A DNA stretch of 64,000 nucleotides from Rhodothermaceae bacterium (GCA_009838195.1 VXSC01000011.1:146815-210814); one strand, 5' to 3'; shown: positions 47,000-56,776, counted from the stretch's first letter. Numbers and translations are program-made. The notes: generated from the letters alone by a model not told the origin.

Positions 47000-47567
47000 C
47001 AGACAGCTGAGGCGTGTTTCGTAACTTGACTTGGTAATGTTCAGCTATCGTTGAATCAGGAATATGTACCCCATGAACCACTTGACGAAACATACCATAC
47101 TTTACATGCTTCTGCCATGGAGTTTCTCCCTCATGAGTGATTGTGATTAGCTGCCCCCCCGTAAGATCCTTGTACACGTACCAAACTACATCCAACAATT
47201 TGCATATCTGGGGATCTTGCTCTTCTAGATCAGCTATTCTCCCCAAGAGAAATTCCTTTGCATGCTCCTTACCAAATCCGTATGAGCCAAAGTCCTCGCA
47301 GAAGGAATCAAAGGTAATTTCTTCAGCCTTCCACCTTTTCAGGCGCTCGTACACATTCCGAACCACTGGGCCATATTTCCATGCTTCTATTTGGCCAAAG
47401 CGATTATCAATCAATGGCCGGTCTAGTTTTCCTAATGCCCACCCGTGGCAAATGTATACCAGCTTGTTGATTTGCAGGGGAGTCAACCCTCTTCCCTCCT
47501 CCGCCGCCTTCTTGAGTAGATAAGCAATGATGACAAAGTCTTCTATTGTTGAATTTATTGTACTCAT
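46992..47567 (-). CDS. Panacea-domain (DUF4065/SocA-like) antitoxin
   Basis: A 191-residue protein from the ATG at 47567 (an in-frame TTG two codons earlier is possible). The Panacea domain fills most of it: LTPLQINKLVYICHGWALG near 30-48, RFGQIEAWKYGPVVRNVYERLK near 64-85, and the later LLDVVWYVYKDLTGGQLITITHE segment. The family includes SocA and GepA and is the neutralising domain of PanA antitoxins. It overlaps a small membrane protein by 8 bases, suggesting a toxin-antitoxin operon next to McrBC. Confidence 0.82.
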   Translation of the reverse strand: MSTINSTIEDFVIIAYLLKKAAEEGRGLTPLQINKLVYICHGWALGKLDRPLIDNRFGQIEAWKYGPVVRNVYERLKRWKAEEITFDSFCEDFGSYGFGKEHAKEFLLGRIADLEEQDPQICKLLDVVWYVYKDLTGGQLITITHEGETPWQKHVKYGMFRQVVHGVHIPDSTIAEHYQVKLRNTPQLSDV

Positions 47568-47608
47568 GGTCAATAGATCTGCGAGTTACGGGTTCAAAAA
47601 CATGATCT

Positions 47609-47731
47609 TCATCTTAGGAATGTATGGCCCAAGCCTTGTTTTCCCTCAGGGTAACTAGATGGACTTCGCTGTGGCACGGACGAGCTTGCCCGCGATAGCA
47701 GCCCCGCCTCTGCGGTTGCTACCATGCTCAT
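47609..47731 (-). CDS. Possible 40-residue ORF, similar to one at 48871-49060
   Basis: The ATG is one base after the stop of the 72-residue gene. The first 17 codons (MSMVATAEAGLLSRASS) match MRMATTEEEGLISQANS on the same strand near 49065-49015, with many of the base differences at third positions. Nothing is known of such a peptide. Confidence 0.22.
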   Translation of the reverse strand: MSMVATAEAGLLSRASSSVPQRSPSSYPEGKQGLGHTFLR

Positions 47732-47732
47732 G

Positions 47733-47951
47733 TTACCTACCTCTTTTACTTTGCCATCCGGAAGATGACGTAGTACGAACGTCCTCACCTCTTGTATGTG
47801 CCGGATCAGGAATACGGGGACCGGAATGTGGGATCTTAATACCCATTTTTTTCAACCTGTTTTCCATATCGTTCGCAATTTTTGCGAAATCCATATCGAA
47901 ATGTTTCCCGGCTTTTGAGATGTTCTTGTGCTGCCGTTTAGTCTTTTTCAT
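47733..47951 (-). CDS. Small basic protein, partner of protease-like gene
   Basis: A 72-residue Lys/Arg-rich protein (MKKTKRQHKNISKAGKHFD, then a short helix DFAKIANDMENRLKKMG and a polar tail). No family recognised. Its ATG is 14 bases inside the end of the SDH-type protease-like gene, which argues that it is a real coupled gene. Confidence 0.4.
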   Translation of the reverse strand: MKKTKRQHKNISKAGKHFDMDFAKIANDMENRLKKMGIKIPHSGPRIPDPAHTRGEDVRTTSSSGWQSKRGR

Positions 47952-48831
47952 GGTCTACCTCTGGTTGGGTACTGTAGTAATAGCCCGTTCTTACCAATGG
48001 AAGCATTAATTCTGGCTCCATAAAGATATATTCCTCAATGAATGAATGAAGATTCTTTACGGATTTCCGAAGGTCGGTAATCTTATCAAAATCCTCAATT
48101 TTTAGGCCTACCTCATCCTGTAATGTTTGCATTGAAATTCCACGAGAATGTGCATGCCATCGTTTTGTGTTGTTCAAATCCTGGCCTATCTGTTTCGCCC
48201 TCATTTGCTTCATTGTCGGGGTTACTTCTGTCCCCCTTCCTTCCGTTTTCGTCCAGTTCTTGAACTTGTAAGTAGATAGCCATTTCTCTAATAATTCCAC
48301 CGAGTGCTCTCTGGCTTGCTCGAATCGGTGAATATCTGCTAGGTCAAGTTTTTGTACCAATCCATATTCAAGTGGAGTTAGAGTTCCGTCTCTAGATTTT
48401 TCATTTAGCTCCTCAAATTTCTCGAGGTATCCCAAACCTGGTATCCACTGCCCATCAACATAGAACTGTGGATCAATTGGCCCCAACTGGGAGAAGTAGT
48501 TCATGTAAATATTGTCGGCAGATAGTGCGAAAACTGTGCCGGCAGACATCGCTTGGCCAGGAATTATGAAATCAATGCTCTCATAATGGTGGCGAAGAAT
48601 TTCCACCGTCTTTTCCACTGAATCAACCAAGCCGCCCCCCGTATTCAATTGGATTGTGAGAATATCATTCCTGTATTCAGATGATGTTGCTTCAATACTA
48701 TCCCTAACCAACGCAGGAAGGTTCATATCCATTGGCCCATAAATTGCCATAGCATCTGATTTCCTGACCGATGCCAGTTCAATCAGTCGCAAATGGAGCA
48801 TGTTTTCAATAAAATTTCTCACTTCTGCCAT
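47938..48831 (-). CDS. ClpP/SppA-fold serine protease-like protein (SDH_sah family)
   Basis: A 297-residue protein of the clan SK (crotonase-like) fold. It has the oxyanion-type strand TIQLNTGGGLVDSVEK (about 59-74) and the nucleophile elbow PGQAMSAGTVFALSADNIYM with Ser96, followed by SQLGPIDPQF, which matches serine dehydrogenase proteinase/SppA-type proteins. No signal peptide or membrane span is seen, so it is cytoplasmic. C-terminal residues 200-297 are helical. Its neighbours are a coupled small basic protein and a toxin-antitoxin-like pair; a defence role is possible but not shown. Confidence 0.75.
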   Translation of the reverse strand: MAEVRNFIENMLHLRLIELASVRKSDAMAIYGPMDMNLPALVRDSIEATSSEYRNDILTIQLNTGGGLVDSVEKTVEILRHHYESIDFIIPGQAMSAGTVFALSADNIYMNYFSQLGPIDPQFYVDGQWIPGLGYLEKFEELNEKSRDGTLTPLEYGLVQKLDLADIHRFEQAREHSVELLEKWLSTYKFKNWTKTEGRGTEVTPTMKQMRAKQIGQDLNNTKRWHAHSRGISMQTLQDEVGLKIEDFDKITDLRKSVKNLHSFIEEYIFMEPELMLPLVRTGYYYSTQPEVDHEKD

Positions 48832-49558
48832 TTGGATGCCTTTATCAGGGAGGTTTATTCTCTATCAGTCTCATGGTGGGGGGTGGCAGTGGGCATTCCC
48901 TCCAGGATAAGGGAGTTCTTCGCGGCACAGACGCCACGTTGAGCATTGGAATGCCGGACGGTAATGTGGTTGGCGAGACTCCTTAACTGGATACAAGCAC
49001 AGCCCAGCGGCAAACGAATTCGCTTGCGAGATCAGTCCCTCCTCCTCGGTCGTGGCCATCCTCATGCCGACCATCCGTGAAGTATTCTCAGTGGGCGTAG
49101 ATTCCGTACCCCCAAATTTACGCAATTCTGGGGATATAGTTACTCCACTCCCGAGATACGAACCTGTCAAGATTTAGTCGATTTGTACCGCTCCCCGTAT
49201 TGCACCTTTAATTTGAATCTGGTGGTGGTTCTTTCTAAGGTACTAATCTGTGCCAGGACTTCGGTACGTGATTCCATCCTGGCTCGTGTAATGATGCTGG
49301 CGTATTTCAGCTCACCATCTCACCACATTCTATATCCCTGCCTGTCATCCATCAAGTTCCTTGTGAACAGTAAAGATGATTCCGATGAGAATTACAAAGA
49401 CACAAGATGGCCCTCACGGGATCATTTTTTCTTGTATTTCTGCAAGAGCAATGTCGTTGATAACAACACTGGCTGCCACGTTCAGCGCTGTAAACAGCGA
49501 GGTGGTCGGTATATTGAGGTTGGCAACGTATTCAACCTTACTTACAGAGAGAACTGTT
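48832..49558. other. Long gap with weak ORFs only
   Basis: About 730 bases. A minus-strand frame at 48871-49170 (99 codons) has an internal Met start MRMATTEEEGLISQA that resembles the 40-codon ORF at 47609-47731, then a Cys/Pro-rich end. Plus-strand frames here look like chance. Either it is degraded island sequence or it holds one unknown small gene. Confidence 0.35.
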
Positions 49559-50110
49559 ATGGAAGTCTTTACGGCGATAGCAACAGCATTAACACCAATC
49601 CTTTTATCAATAGTAGGATTTATTCTTTGGAAATACCGCCAGGCCTTTGAGCGAAAAGCAAGACTTGAACAAGACCTTAGAGATGAAAGAATAGGGTTGT
49701 ATGATAAAATATTAGAACCATTTGTGATACTTTTCACAAGTGATGCAGCATGGAAAAAAGACAGGAAAAACAGGAACAAAAACAAGTATGGAGTTGCAGA
49801 AGAAAAGATGCTTTCTCTTGAATATAGAAAGGTCGCTTTCAAATTGCGTCTAATCGCAAACGATGAAGTATTAAGGGCATACGATAATCTTATGAGCTAC
49901 TTTTCTGACTCCTCGCCAGACACCTTCACTCAAGAAAAAAATCTTGTATTAAGGTTACAGAAAATGAGGGAGCTACTTGGGAATTTTCTCCTTGCCCTCC
50001 GAAAAGGTATGGGTAATGAGGATACAGAATTGACTTCTGAGGAGATGGCGGCGTGGATTTTCAACTTCAAACTTGAGATTGAGCAGACGAAGCGGGAAGA
50101 ACGAATGTAA
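49559..50110 (+). CDS. Membrane-anchored coiled-coil protein of unknown function
   Basis: About 183 residues from the ATG at 49559; the frame is open from 49376 but this start gives the clean topology and follows a purine-rich ACAGAGAGAAC. One N-terminal span (about 8-25, ATALTPILLSIVGFILWKY) is followed by a charged helical region (FERKARLEQDLRDERIGLYDKIL). The rest is helical and Lys/Glu-rich. Proteins of this layout occur in accessory islands, but no function is assigned. Confidence 0.6.
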   Translation: MEVFTAIATALTPILLSIVGFILWKYRQAFERKARLEQDLRDERIGLYDKILEPFVILFTSDAAWKKDRKNRNKNKYGVAEEKMLSLEYRKVAFKLRLIANDEVLRAYDNLMSYFSDSSPDTFTQEKNLVLRLQKMRELLGNFLLALRKGMGNEDTELTSEEMAAWIFNFKLEIEQTKREERM

Positions 50111-50161
50111 TGTTTTGGGGTATCGAGGGAGGCATGTACTGTGCCAGTAGTCAGCCACACT

Positions 50162-51625
50162 CTATTTTCGCCGACCTCTACGCGACCTGTTTTTCTGCCC
50201 CTGTCCCTGCTGTTTGTTCGGATGCATTCTTGTCTGATTCAGTTCATCAACAAGCATCGCCATCAACTCAGGCTCCTCCTCGACTAGGGTCTTCACCATC
50301 GGCACGAACTGAGCCAGTCGCTCCCGCTCCAGGTTGGTTTTACCTCGCAACTTTTCTTCAAGTACAACCGTGACTCGCTGTGACGTACGCGCAGCAACTT
50401 CTTCGGGGGTTGGTAACTGTCGTTTTTCCATCTGAATATCAAATCGATGTGCAATTGCTTTAAGTTGTGATTCCTCTTCCCAAGCTGCAAGTGTGATTGC
50501 TACACCTGCCTTGCCGGCTCGGGCCGTTCTGCCGGTACGATGGATGTAAAGTTGCGGCTCTAGTGGCACTTCGTACTGGAATACATGACTGAGCTCAGAG
50601 ATGTCGATCCCCCTCGCCGCCACATCGGTCGCCACAAGAAGACGGATACGCCGCTGCCGTAATTGGCTCATTACCTTCTCTCGTGCCCCTTGGGAATAGT
50701 CGCCACTAATGGCCCCAACACTGAACCCGTAATTACTTAAAAAATCCGTCAGAAAAGAAACCTCACGCCGGGTATTTGTGAATATGATCGCGGAATCCGG
50801 GTTCTCATACTCAACCAATCTGGATAATGCACGCGCGCGGTCCATCGGATCCCGCACGGTGTAATAACGATGATCAATCGTCGCTACACCAACACCGTCC
50901 GCACTAAGCCCAAGAAACCGGGGTTCGTCCAGGAATTCCTTTCCCAGTAATCGGACCTTTGGTGGCATGGTTGCACTGAACATGCACGACTGACGCGTCT
51001 CTGGCAAATAAGACTTTAGGGCTACCATCGCCGGATAGAAGCCCATTGAGAGCATTTCGTCCGCCTCATCAAGAATAAACGCCCGCAACTTCTGCAATGT
51101 GAATGTGCGGCGCTCCAGGTGATCCAGAATCCGCCCCGGTGTGCCAATGACAACCTGCGATCCTCCCTTGAGCTCACTCAACTGCCTTTTATATCCTACT
51201 CCGCCATAAACGAGAGTGCCTTTGAGCGTTTCCGGGATCGGATTCACTCGCTTGAATTCATCGTAAATCTGACCTGCCAACTCTCTTGTCGGCGTAAGCA
51301 CAAGTGCCTGGGTCTCACGTATGGAAGGGTCCAGGCTGTCAAAAAGAGGCAAAAGAAAAGCTCCTGTCTTGCCAGATCCCGTACGCGATTGTACGACCAG
51401 ATCCTGCCCGGAAACCATATAGGGGATCGAATGTGCCTGAACTGGCATCAGGCCCGGCCAACCACTCTTTTCAAAAGCAGCACGCGCGCCAGCACCCAGC
51501 GAATCTGGCGTTGCCTGCTCAACCTCAGGATCCAATCTGTCAAAGCTGCGCTCCGCCGCAGACTCGCGACTGGACTGCTGAGCCTTCGATGAAAAATCCA
51601 AGCGTGTTGTAAAAGGCTTCGTCAC
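50162..51625 (-). CDS. DEAD-box RNA helicase
   Basis: A 487-residue DEAD-box helicase starting with GTG at 51625. Motifs in order: Q-motif region GWPGLMPVQAHSIP, I SRTGSGKTG, Ia PTRELAGQ, II DEAD, III SAT, then the second lobe with IIFTNTR, VATDVAARGID and HRTGRTARAG, and a basic Gln/Arg-rich tail (HPNKQQGQGQKNRSRRGRRK). It is 3 bases after fabG and so probably at the end of the fatty-acid operon, where acpP is usual. A role in ribosome assembly or cold response is typical for such proteins. Confidence 0.93.
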   Translation of the reverse strand: MTKPFTTRLDFSSKAQQSSRESAAERSFDRLDPEVEQATPDSLGAGARAAFEKSGWPGLMPVQAHSIPYMVSGQDLVVQSRTGSGKTGAFLLPLFDSLDPSIRETQALVLTPTRELAGQIYDEFKRVNPIPETLKGTLVYGGVGYKRQLSELKGGSQVVIGTPGRILDHLERRTFTLQKLRAFILDEADEMLSMGFYPAMVALKSYLPETRQSCMFSATMPPKVRLLGKEFLDEPRFLGLSADGVGVATIDHRYYTVRDPMDRARALSRLVEYENPDSAIIFTNTRREVSFLTDFLSNYGFSVGAISGDYSQGAREKVMSQLRQRRIRLLVATDVAARGIDISELSHVFQYEVPLEPQLYIHRTGRTARAGKAGVAITLAAWEEESQLKAIAHRFDIQMEKRQLPTPEEVAARTSQRVTVVLEEKLRGKTNLERERLAQFVPMVKTLVEEEPELMAMLVDELNQTRMHPNKQQGQGQKNRSRRGRRK

Positions 51626-51628
51626 AAA

Positions 51629-52357
51629 CTACATAGATAAGCCGCCATCAACACCAAGAGTCTGTCCAGTAATGTAGGACGCTTCCTTGGATGCCAAAAA
51701 CAGTACAGGTGCGGCGATTTCCTCTGGCATTGCTGTGCGGCGAACAGGAACACCCCTTAATAAACTCTCTTTTTCCTTCGGGTTAATGGCTTCCGTCATA
51801 TCCGTCTCTACAAACCCAGGGGCAACCACATTCACGGTAACCCCGCGTGTTGCAAGCTCCTTGGCTAAACTTTTTGAGAGACCAACAATGCCCGCCTTGG
51901 AGGCAGCATAGTTTGCCTGACCCGCATTCCCGATGCGACCAACTACGGAAGAGATATTAATGATACGGCCATAGCGCTGGCGCATCATTGTTCGGCAAAC
52001 CGCTTTACTATAATTAAATACACTCTTGAGGTTTGCATTAATGACCTGATCCCAATCAGATTCGCTCATACGCATCATCAAGTTATCACGCGTAATCCCT
52101 GCGTTGTTCACCAAAATATCGATACCACCCCAAGCTTTTACCACCTGCTCGACGACCTGTGATGCGGCATGAATGTCTGCCGCATCACACTGAAAGGCAA
52201 GTCCACTAATCTCTTTCTTCAACTCCTCTGCTACTTCCGTACTGCTTCGATAAGTAAACGCAACCTGCGCTCCTTGATGCGCAAATGCTTCAACGATTGC
52301 GCGACCAATGCCGCGTGTTCCACCGGTCACCAGAATACGTGATTTATTGAATTCCAT
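51629..52357 (-). CDS. fabG: 3-oxoacyl-ACP reductase FabG
   Basis: A 242-residue NADPH-dependent reductase of fatty-acid elongation. TGGTRGIG (11-18), NNAGITRDNLMMRM, ISSVVGRIGN and YAASKAG give the SDR catalytic set; VAPGFVETDM and VDGGLSM close it. It follows fabD by 13 bases. Confidence 0.95.
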   Translation of the reverse strand: MEFNKSRILVTGGTRGIGRAIVEAFAHQGAQVAFTYRSSTEVAEELKKEISGLAFQCDAADIHAASQVVEQVVKAWGGIDILVNNAGITRDNLMMRMSESDWDQVINANLKSVFNYSKAVCRTMMRQRYGRIINISSVVGRIGNAGQANYAASKAGIVGLSKSLAKELATRGVTVNVVAPGFVETDMTEAINPKEKESLLRGVPVRRTAMPEEIAAPVLFLASKEASYITGQTLGVDGGLSM

Positions 52358-52370
52358 GTTTATTGCTAAG

Positions 52371-53312
52371 TCAATCGGATAGGAACGCTGCTACTGCCCC
52401 TGCGGTTGCGATTGAAATCACAACCGTTCTGCGCCCCAATGTCTTACGAACCAAACCATTGAGAACACGCCCAGGTCCCACCTCAATAAAACTTATGTTC
52501 TCTGGCATATTTTGGAGCAACTGGTACCAACGTACAGGACTGGTAAGCTGCTCAAGCATTCGGGCTCGGATATGTTCTGGGTCTAAAGCTGGCTGTGCGG
52601 TCACATTCAGGTAAATCGGGCACACGGGAGGCCGCAATGTCACTTTTGCCAATTCCTGTGCCATCACCTCACGTGCACTTAGAACCAATGGGGAGTGGAA
52701 TGCCCCGCTTACGGGAAGCTGAACAAGTTTTTTCGCTCCCGCTTCCTTGAGAATCTCTTCCGCGGCACGTAATGCTGCAGTATCCCCGGAAATCACCATC
52801 TGTTCGGGGGCATTATAGTTTGCGCACACCGCGATGGATTCCGAAGAACTAACCTCTCTACATGCGGCATCCACTACTTCACTCGAGAGTCCGATTACAG
52901 CGGTCATCCCTGCAGAACGCCTTCTCCCCGCCATCGCCATGAGTTCTCCCCTGCGGCGCACCAAGCGTAGTCCATCTTCGAATGAAAGCGCTCCACATGC
53001 GTGCAGTGCACCGTATTCCCCCACGCTGTGACCAGCCACAAGGTCTGGAGCCAGATCGAGGGCCGCCAAGATTGCTATGGAATGTGTGTAGAGTGCGGGC
53101 TGGCAGATTGCCGTGTCCGTTAACTTCTCCAGGGCCTGAGGATCCTCCTCGATGCTTCGAAAACAATATTCCGTAAGTGGAAATCCGAGAATCTCATCTG
53201 CTGCCTCAAAAATAGCCCGAGACCTGGGCACCTCGTGAAATAGATCCTTGCCCATGCCGGGCACCTGGGATCCCTGCCCCGGAAATAGCGTCGCAAGTTG
53301 ATTATCCGCCAT
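52371..53312 (-). CDS. fabD: Malonyl-CoA:ACP transacylase FabD
   Basis: A 313-residue transferase that loads malonyl onto [19 protein letters not shown] opens it (start at 53312; an ATG at 53324 is also in frame). Nucleophile Ser96 sits in GHSVGEYGA; the catalytic His is in [10 protein letters not shown], and the Arg is present in the LVRRRGELM block. It overlaps fabH by about 11 bases. Confidence 0.95.
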   Translation of the reverse strand: MADNQLATLFPGQGSQVPGMGKDLFHEVPRSRAIFEAADEILGFPLTEYCFRSIEEDPQALEKLTDTAICQPALYTHSIAILAALDLAPDLVAGHSVGEYGALHACGALSFEDGLRLVRRRGELMAMAGRRRSAGMTAVIGLSSEVVDAACREVSSSESIAVCANYNAPEQMVISGDTAALRAAEEILKEAGAKKLVQLPVSGAFHSPLVLSAREVMAQELAKVTLRPPVCPIYLNVTAQPALDPEHIRARMLEQLTSPVRWYQLLQNMPENISFIEVGPGRVLNGLVRKTLGRRTVVISIATAGAVAAFLSD

Positions 53313-54327
53313 GGGTTTGCTCATTGGGGAGGTGGCTATACGACCAGCGTAAATAGGACGCTCCCCAGGTAAACCCTCCACCAAACGCAGCGATCACAAT
53401 CTTGTCTCCCTTTTTCAACTGATCCTCCCAATCATGCAGACACAGTGGTATCGTCGCTGCTGTTGTGTTTCCATACCTGGAAATATTGAGCATCACGCGA
53501 TCAATACCGAGCCCCATTCGACGTGCAACTGCATCTATGATGCGTTGGTTTGCCTGATGAGGAACAAGGTAGCGCACATCATCCCCGGTAAGGTGATTGC
53601 GTTCCATGATTTCCGCCGCCACATCCGCCATACCCTTCACCGCAACTTTGAAGACCGCTCTACCATCCTGGTAGATATAGTGCATCTTTTTGTCTACGGT
53701 GTCGTGCGTGGCCGGATGACGGCTCCCTCCCCCCAACATGCACAATGACTCCCAGCCATCCCCATCCACACGGAGTACAGAGTCTATCAGGCCATATCCG
53801 TCAGGAGCCGCTTCCAGGAGCACTCCCGCTGCAGCATCGCCAAAAAGAACGCATGTCTTTCGGTCGGTATAATCCGTAATACTGCTCATCTTGTCTGATC
53901 CAATCACTAATACCTTTGCTGCGCGCCCACTTTCAATCAAGCCGGCTCCCGTGTTGAGCGCAAAAAGGAATCCACTACATGCCGCCGACAAATCAAATCC
54001 CCATGCGTTACTCGCTCCGAGTTCCGCCTGAACCAGGCAAGACGTCGCAGGAAAAGCCATGTCTGGTGTGACGGTAGCGATAATAATTGCATCAATCTCG
54101 TCCGCGGAGATCCCTCGCTTTTCCAGGATCTCCTGTCCCGCACGAGCGGCCATGTAAGATGTACCCTTGCCCTGATCGGTAAGAATCCGGCGCTCCACAA
54201 TGCCGGTTCTCGCCCTGATCCATGCGTCATTAGTATCCACCATTTCGCTCAGGTCCTGGTTGGTCAACCGGGTCTCTGGCAAATAGTGGCCAACCGCCGT
54301 GATCGCCGCACGTGCTTCAAGACTCAT
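53302..54327 (-). CDS. fabH: 3-oxoacyl-ACP synthase III FabH
   Basis: A 341-residue condensing enzyme that starts fatty-acid synthesis from acyl-CoA and malonyl-ACP. Catalytic Cys117 (SAACSGF), His in VPHQANQRI near 258, and Asn in [11 protein letters not shown] near 288. The order plsX-fabH-fabD-fabG is conserved across bacteria. Confidence 0.96.
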   Translation of the reverse strand: MSLEARAAITAVGHYLPETRLTNQDLSEMVDTNDAWIRARTGIVERRILTDQGKGTSYMAARAGQEILEKRGISADEIDAIIIATVTPDMAFPATSCLVQAELGASNAWGFDLSAACSGFLFALNTGAGLIESGRAAKVLVIGSDKMSSITDYTDRKTCVLFGDAAAGVLLEAAPDGYGLIDSVLRVDGDGWESLCMLGGGSRHPATHDTVDKKMHYIYQDGRAVFKVAVKGMADVAAEIMERNHLTGDDVRYLVPHQANQRIIDAVARRMGLGIDRVMLNISRYGNTTAATIPLCLHDWEDQLKKGDKIVIAAFGGGFTWGASYLRWSYSHLPNEQTHGG

Positions 54328-54344
54328 GATCCGGCGATTTTATT

Positions 54345-55346
54345 TCAGGGAGCCAAAGCTTTTTGAATCGCATTGGTCAAGTTGGCTTTGGCCGCCTGCG
54401 CGGCGGTCTTGATACACTCTTCTACGGCACCGGCGGTTGTGGATCCGTGAAGAATAAACACTTCTCCCTCGACTCCCAGTAGGGGGCCTCCTCCTCCATA
54501 ATTCTCGGGATCGAATCGACGGGCAAGTCTCGAAAGGGCTTTTTTTAGCAGAGCAACATCGCTTGGCTTTGCTTTCAATTGGTCCATCTCCTGCTGAATC
54601 ATTTCCGGCACGGCCGTCATAATGCTCTCCCCGAACTTAAGAATCACATTGCCGATGAAGCCATCACACACAATGACATCTGCTTTTTGGTGCAGTATAT
54701 CACGGCCTTCCACATTCCCGATAAAATTCAAATCGATGTCGTTTAGCAAAAGTTCATGCGTGGATCGTACAAGCTCATTCCCCTTTGCCTGCTCTTCTCC
54801 AACACTCAACAGTGCAATTCGGGGATGTGCGATGTCCATCATGATCCGGGCGTATGCGGACCCCATTTTTGCAAATTGCTGCAGATGTTCAGGACGGCTA
54901 TCCATATTGGATCCCACATCCAAGATTGTGCAGGCGCCTTTGGTCGTTGGGTAGAAGGTCGTTATGGACGGTCGAAATACGCCTGGAAGCCGACCCAGTA
55001 CAAAAAGTGATGCGGCTGCAATCGCTCCGGTGTTGCCCGCACTCAAAAACGCATCTGCCCGACTTTCTTTGTGTCTCCTGAGCCCGACATGAATGGATGA
55101 GTTCGGTTTTGTGCGGACAGCGGCAACCGGAGAATCCCCCATCCCTATGACCTCTGGGGCATGAACCACTTCAATTCCCGAAACAGCTCCGTAGCCCTCC
55201 AGTACGGGCTGAACGACCGTCTCTGGGCCACAAAGTTGAACCTGTAACCGTCCCTTGGAAGACTGTGCGGCTCGCACGGCACCCTCCACAATGACTGCGG
55301 GGGCTTGGTCTCCACCCATTGCATCGACTGCTACACGAATCGCCAT
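54345..55346 (-). CDS. plsX: Phosphate acyltransferase PlsX
   Basis: A 333-residue enzyme making acyl-phosphate for phospholipid synthesis. MAIRVAVDAMGGDQAP at the start, SAGNTGAIAAAS, LDVGSNMDSRPEHL and VCDGFIGNV are typical. It lies between rpmF and fabH. Confidence 0.96.
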   Translation of the reverse strand: MAIRVAVDAMGGDQAPAVIVEGAVRAAQSSKGRLQVQLCGPETVVQPVLEGYGAVSGIEVVHAPEVIGMGDSPVAAVRTKPNSSIHVGLRRHKESRADAFLSAGNTGAIAAASLFVLGRLPGVFRPSITTFYPTTKGACTILDVGSNMDSRPEHLQQFAKMGSAYARIMMDIAHPRIALLSVGEEQAKGNELVRSTHELLLNDIDLNFIGNVEGRDILHQKADVIVCDGFIGNVILKFGESIMTAVPEMIQQEMDQLKAKPSDVALLKKALSRLARRFDPENYGGGGPLLGVEGEVFILHGSTTAGAVEECIKTAAQAAKANLTNAIQKALAP

Positions 55347-55385
55347 ATGTCCTCAGCCTAAGTTTGGGACAACCCGTGGCCTTTG

Positions 55386-55577
55386 CTATACGTCAGCTGG
55401 CCGCTCCACAATCTGGCGGCCCCGGTACATCCCGCAACTTGGACAAATGCGGTGTCGCAGTTTCACGCTATCACAGTCCTCGCACTCCACTTTAGTCGGA
55501 GCACTGAGACTGCCATAGTACACACTTCTGCGTTTGCGTGTACGGGATTTTGAATGTTTTCTCCTTGGATTGGCCAT
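55386..55577 (-). CDS. rpmF: 50S ribosomal protein L32
   Basis: A 63-residue protein, MANPRRKHSKSRTRKRRS at the start, with a four-Cys zinc motif (CEDC and CPSC). It keeps the zinc-binding form. It is 8 bases after yceD. Confidence 0.96.
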   Translation of the reverse strand: MANPRRKHSKSRTRKRRSVYYGSLSAPTKVECEDCDSVKLRHRICPSCGMYRGRQIVERPADV

Positions 55578-55585
55578 TACATTAC

Positions 55586-56062
55586 TTATTTATGGGCGTG
55601 CTCCTCACGAACAGCAAGCAAAGCTGACCAGCGCTGATCTGCTTCGGTGTCAGGAGTGCCAAAAACGGTTTGTATTTGTAGTTCTTCTGCTTCCGGTGCA
55701 ACTTTTCTGGCGGGAATCGCCAGCATTAGTGTATCACGAATGATCTCCGTCAAGTCGAATACACGTTGTTTCGGCTCAAGTTCAACCTGTTCAACCATGT
55801 CCTCTTCGGACGGCTTTTGACCGTAAGTGCATAACAACATCTCATGAACATTAGCAACGGGTGCAACGAATTCTTGCAACGTCCGATCGCATTCCAAACG
55901 TGCCTTCGCACAGACCTCTAACGTAATATGCACTCCTCCGTCCAACTGCTCAACCTCCAAATGTGCCTGAATTTCTGAAAACTTCGCTTGATCCAAGCCC
56001 AAATCCGAAGCAGAAACTTCAAAGCTGCCTCCCTGGGGGGCGGATAAATCGAACTTGATCAT
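55586..56062 (-). CDS. yceD: DUF177/YceD-family protein
   Basis: A 158-residue protein from the ATG at 56062 (a GTG one codon earlier is possible). It has the DUF177 features CDRTLQEF, ELEPKQRVFDLTEIIRDTLMLAIP, and a C-terminal RWSALLAV. YceD homologues are linked to 23S rRNA processing and phospholipid gene clusters. It is the first gene of the rpmF-plsX-fab run. Confidence 0.88.
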   Translation of the reverse strand: MIKFDLSAPQGGSFEVSASDLGLDQAKFSEIQAHLEVEQLDGGVHITLEVCAKARLECDRTLQEFVAPVANVHEMLLCTYGQKPSEEDMVEQVELEPKQRVFDLTEIIRDTLMLAIPARKVAPEAEELQIQTVFGTPDTEADQRWSALLAVREEHAHK

Positions 56063-56573
56063 CACTTTTTTTACAAAACAGTACGGGTAAACCTGCGATC
56101 CGTGCTCCAGGTTTCCTACGCCACCTGTCAGGAAAGGCGCCAGAGACCCAGCACGTCCTTTGATCTATCGTCCGGGTTCCATTGAATATCGTGTCGATCA
56201 TCTGTCAGAGAATACATTTTAGTCCTGTTCAGCGGATGATCAGCGGCTCTCATTTCTTACCATGCCTCAGCCTCCCTAAGATCAAATTTTTTGGGACTGG
56301 AATACTTTCCCTCACTGCGGCTACCCAGTTCTATTGATTAACTCTTCTGCTAGGCCTTGGTGGCTCCGCTCTTTGCGTAGCCTATACTTCCTCCTCCTTC
56401 GATGATTGACTCCCCTTTGAGCATTCGCTACCGCATGAGCAGTTCCATGCTCAGACACACCATTCAGTCAATTGTGCCACCTCCCCAAAACCCTCGTAAA
56501 ATCCACTACTACCACGCACACCAACCAGAAATTTATTCATCGAACGAAAATGTTTTCATAAAGACCTCCAAAC

Positions 56574-56582
56574 TGTGAATAA
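56574..56582 (-). other. Near-perfect DnaA box
   Basis: TGTGAATAA on the plus strand, one mismatch from TGTGGATAA, the complement of TTATCCACA. Confidence 0.5.
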
Positions 56583-56776
56583 GTTGTGAGTATCCTGATT
56601 CCTCTTTCCGAAAATTCCTCGTTCTCCCGCCTTTTCTTCCCCCTGAGACGTGATTTAGCTGGGTTTCGGCCCTGTTTTGCACTATTTAACCCCCAAAAGT
56701 TCCTCTTAGCCCTGCCTAATGCCAATAATTCAAATTTTACTTCGATTTTGTTTTTCGGTAATTTTTGTGAACAAGT

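Noticed and set aside
47659..48009. Plus-strand frame of 116 codons opposite the 72-residue gene
   Set aside because: It crosses the coupled minus-strand genes and is Cys/Leu-rich without motif; probably a shadow.
41932..50110. Defence island as an integrated element with att repeats at tRNA-Val
   Set aside because: No integrase gene and no repeated copy of the tRNA 3' end was found in the window.
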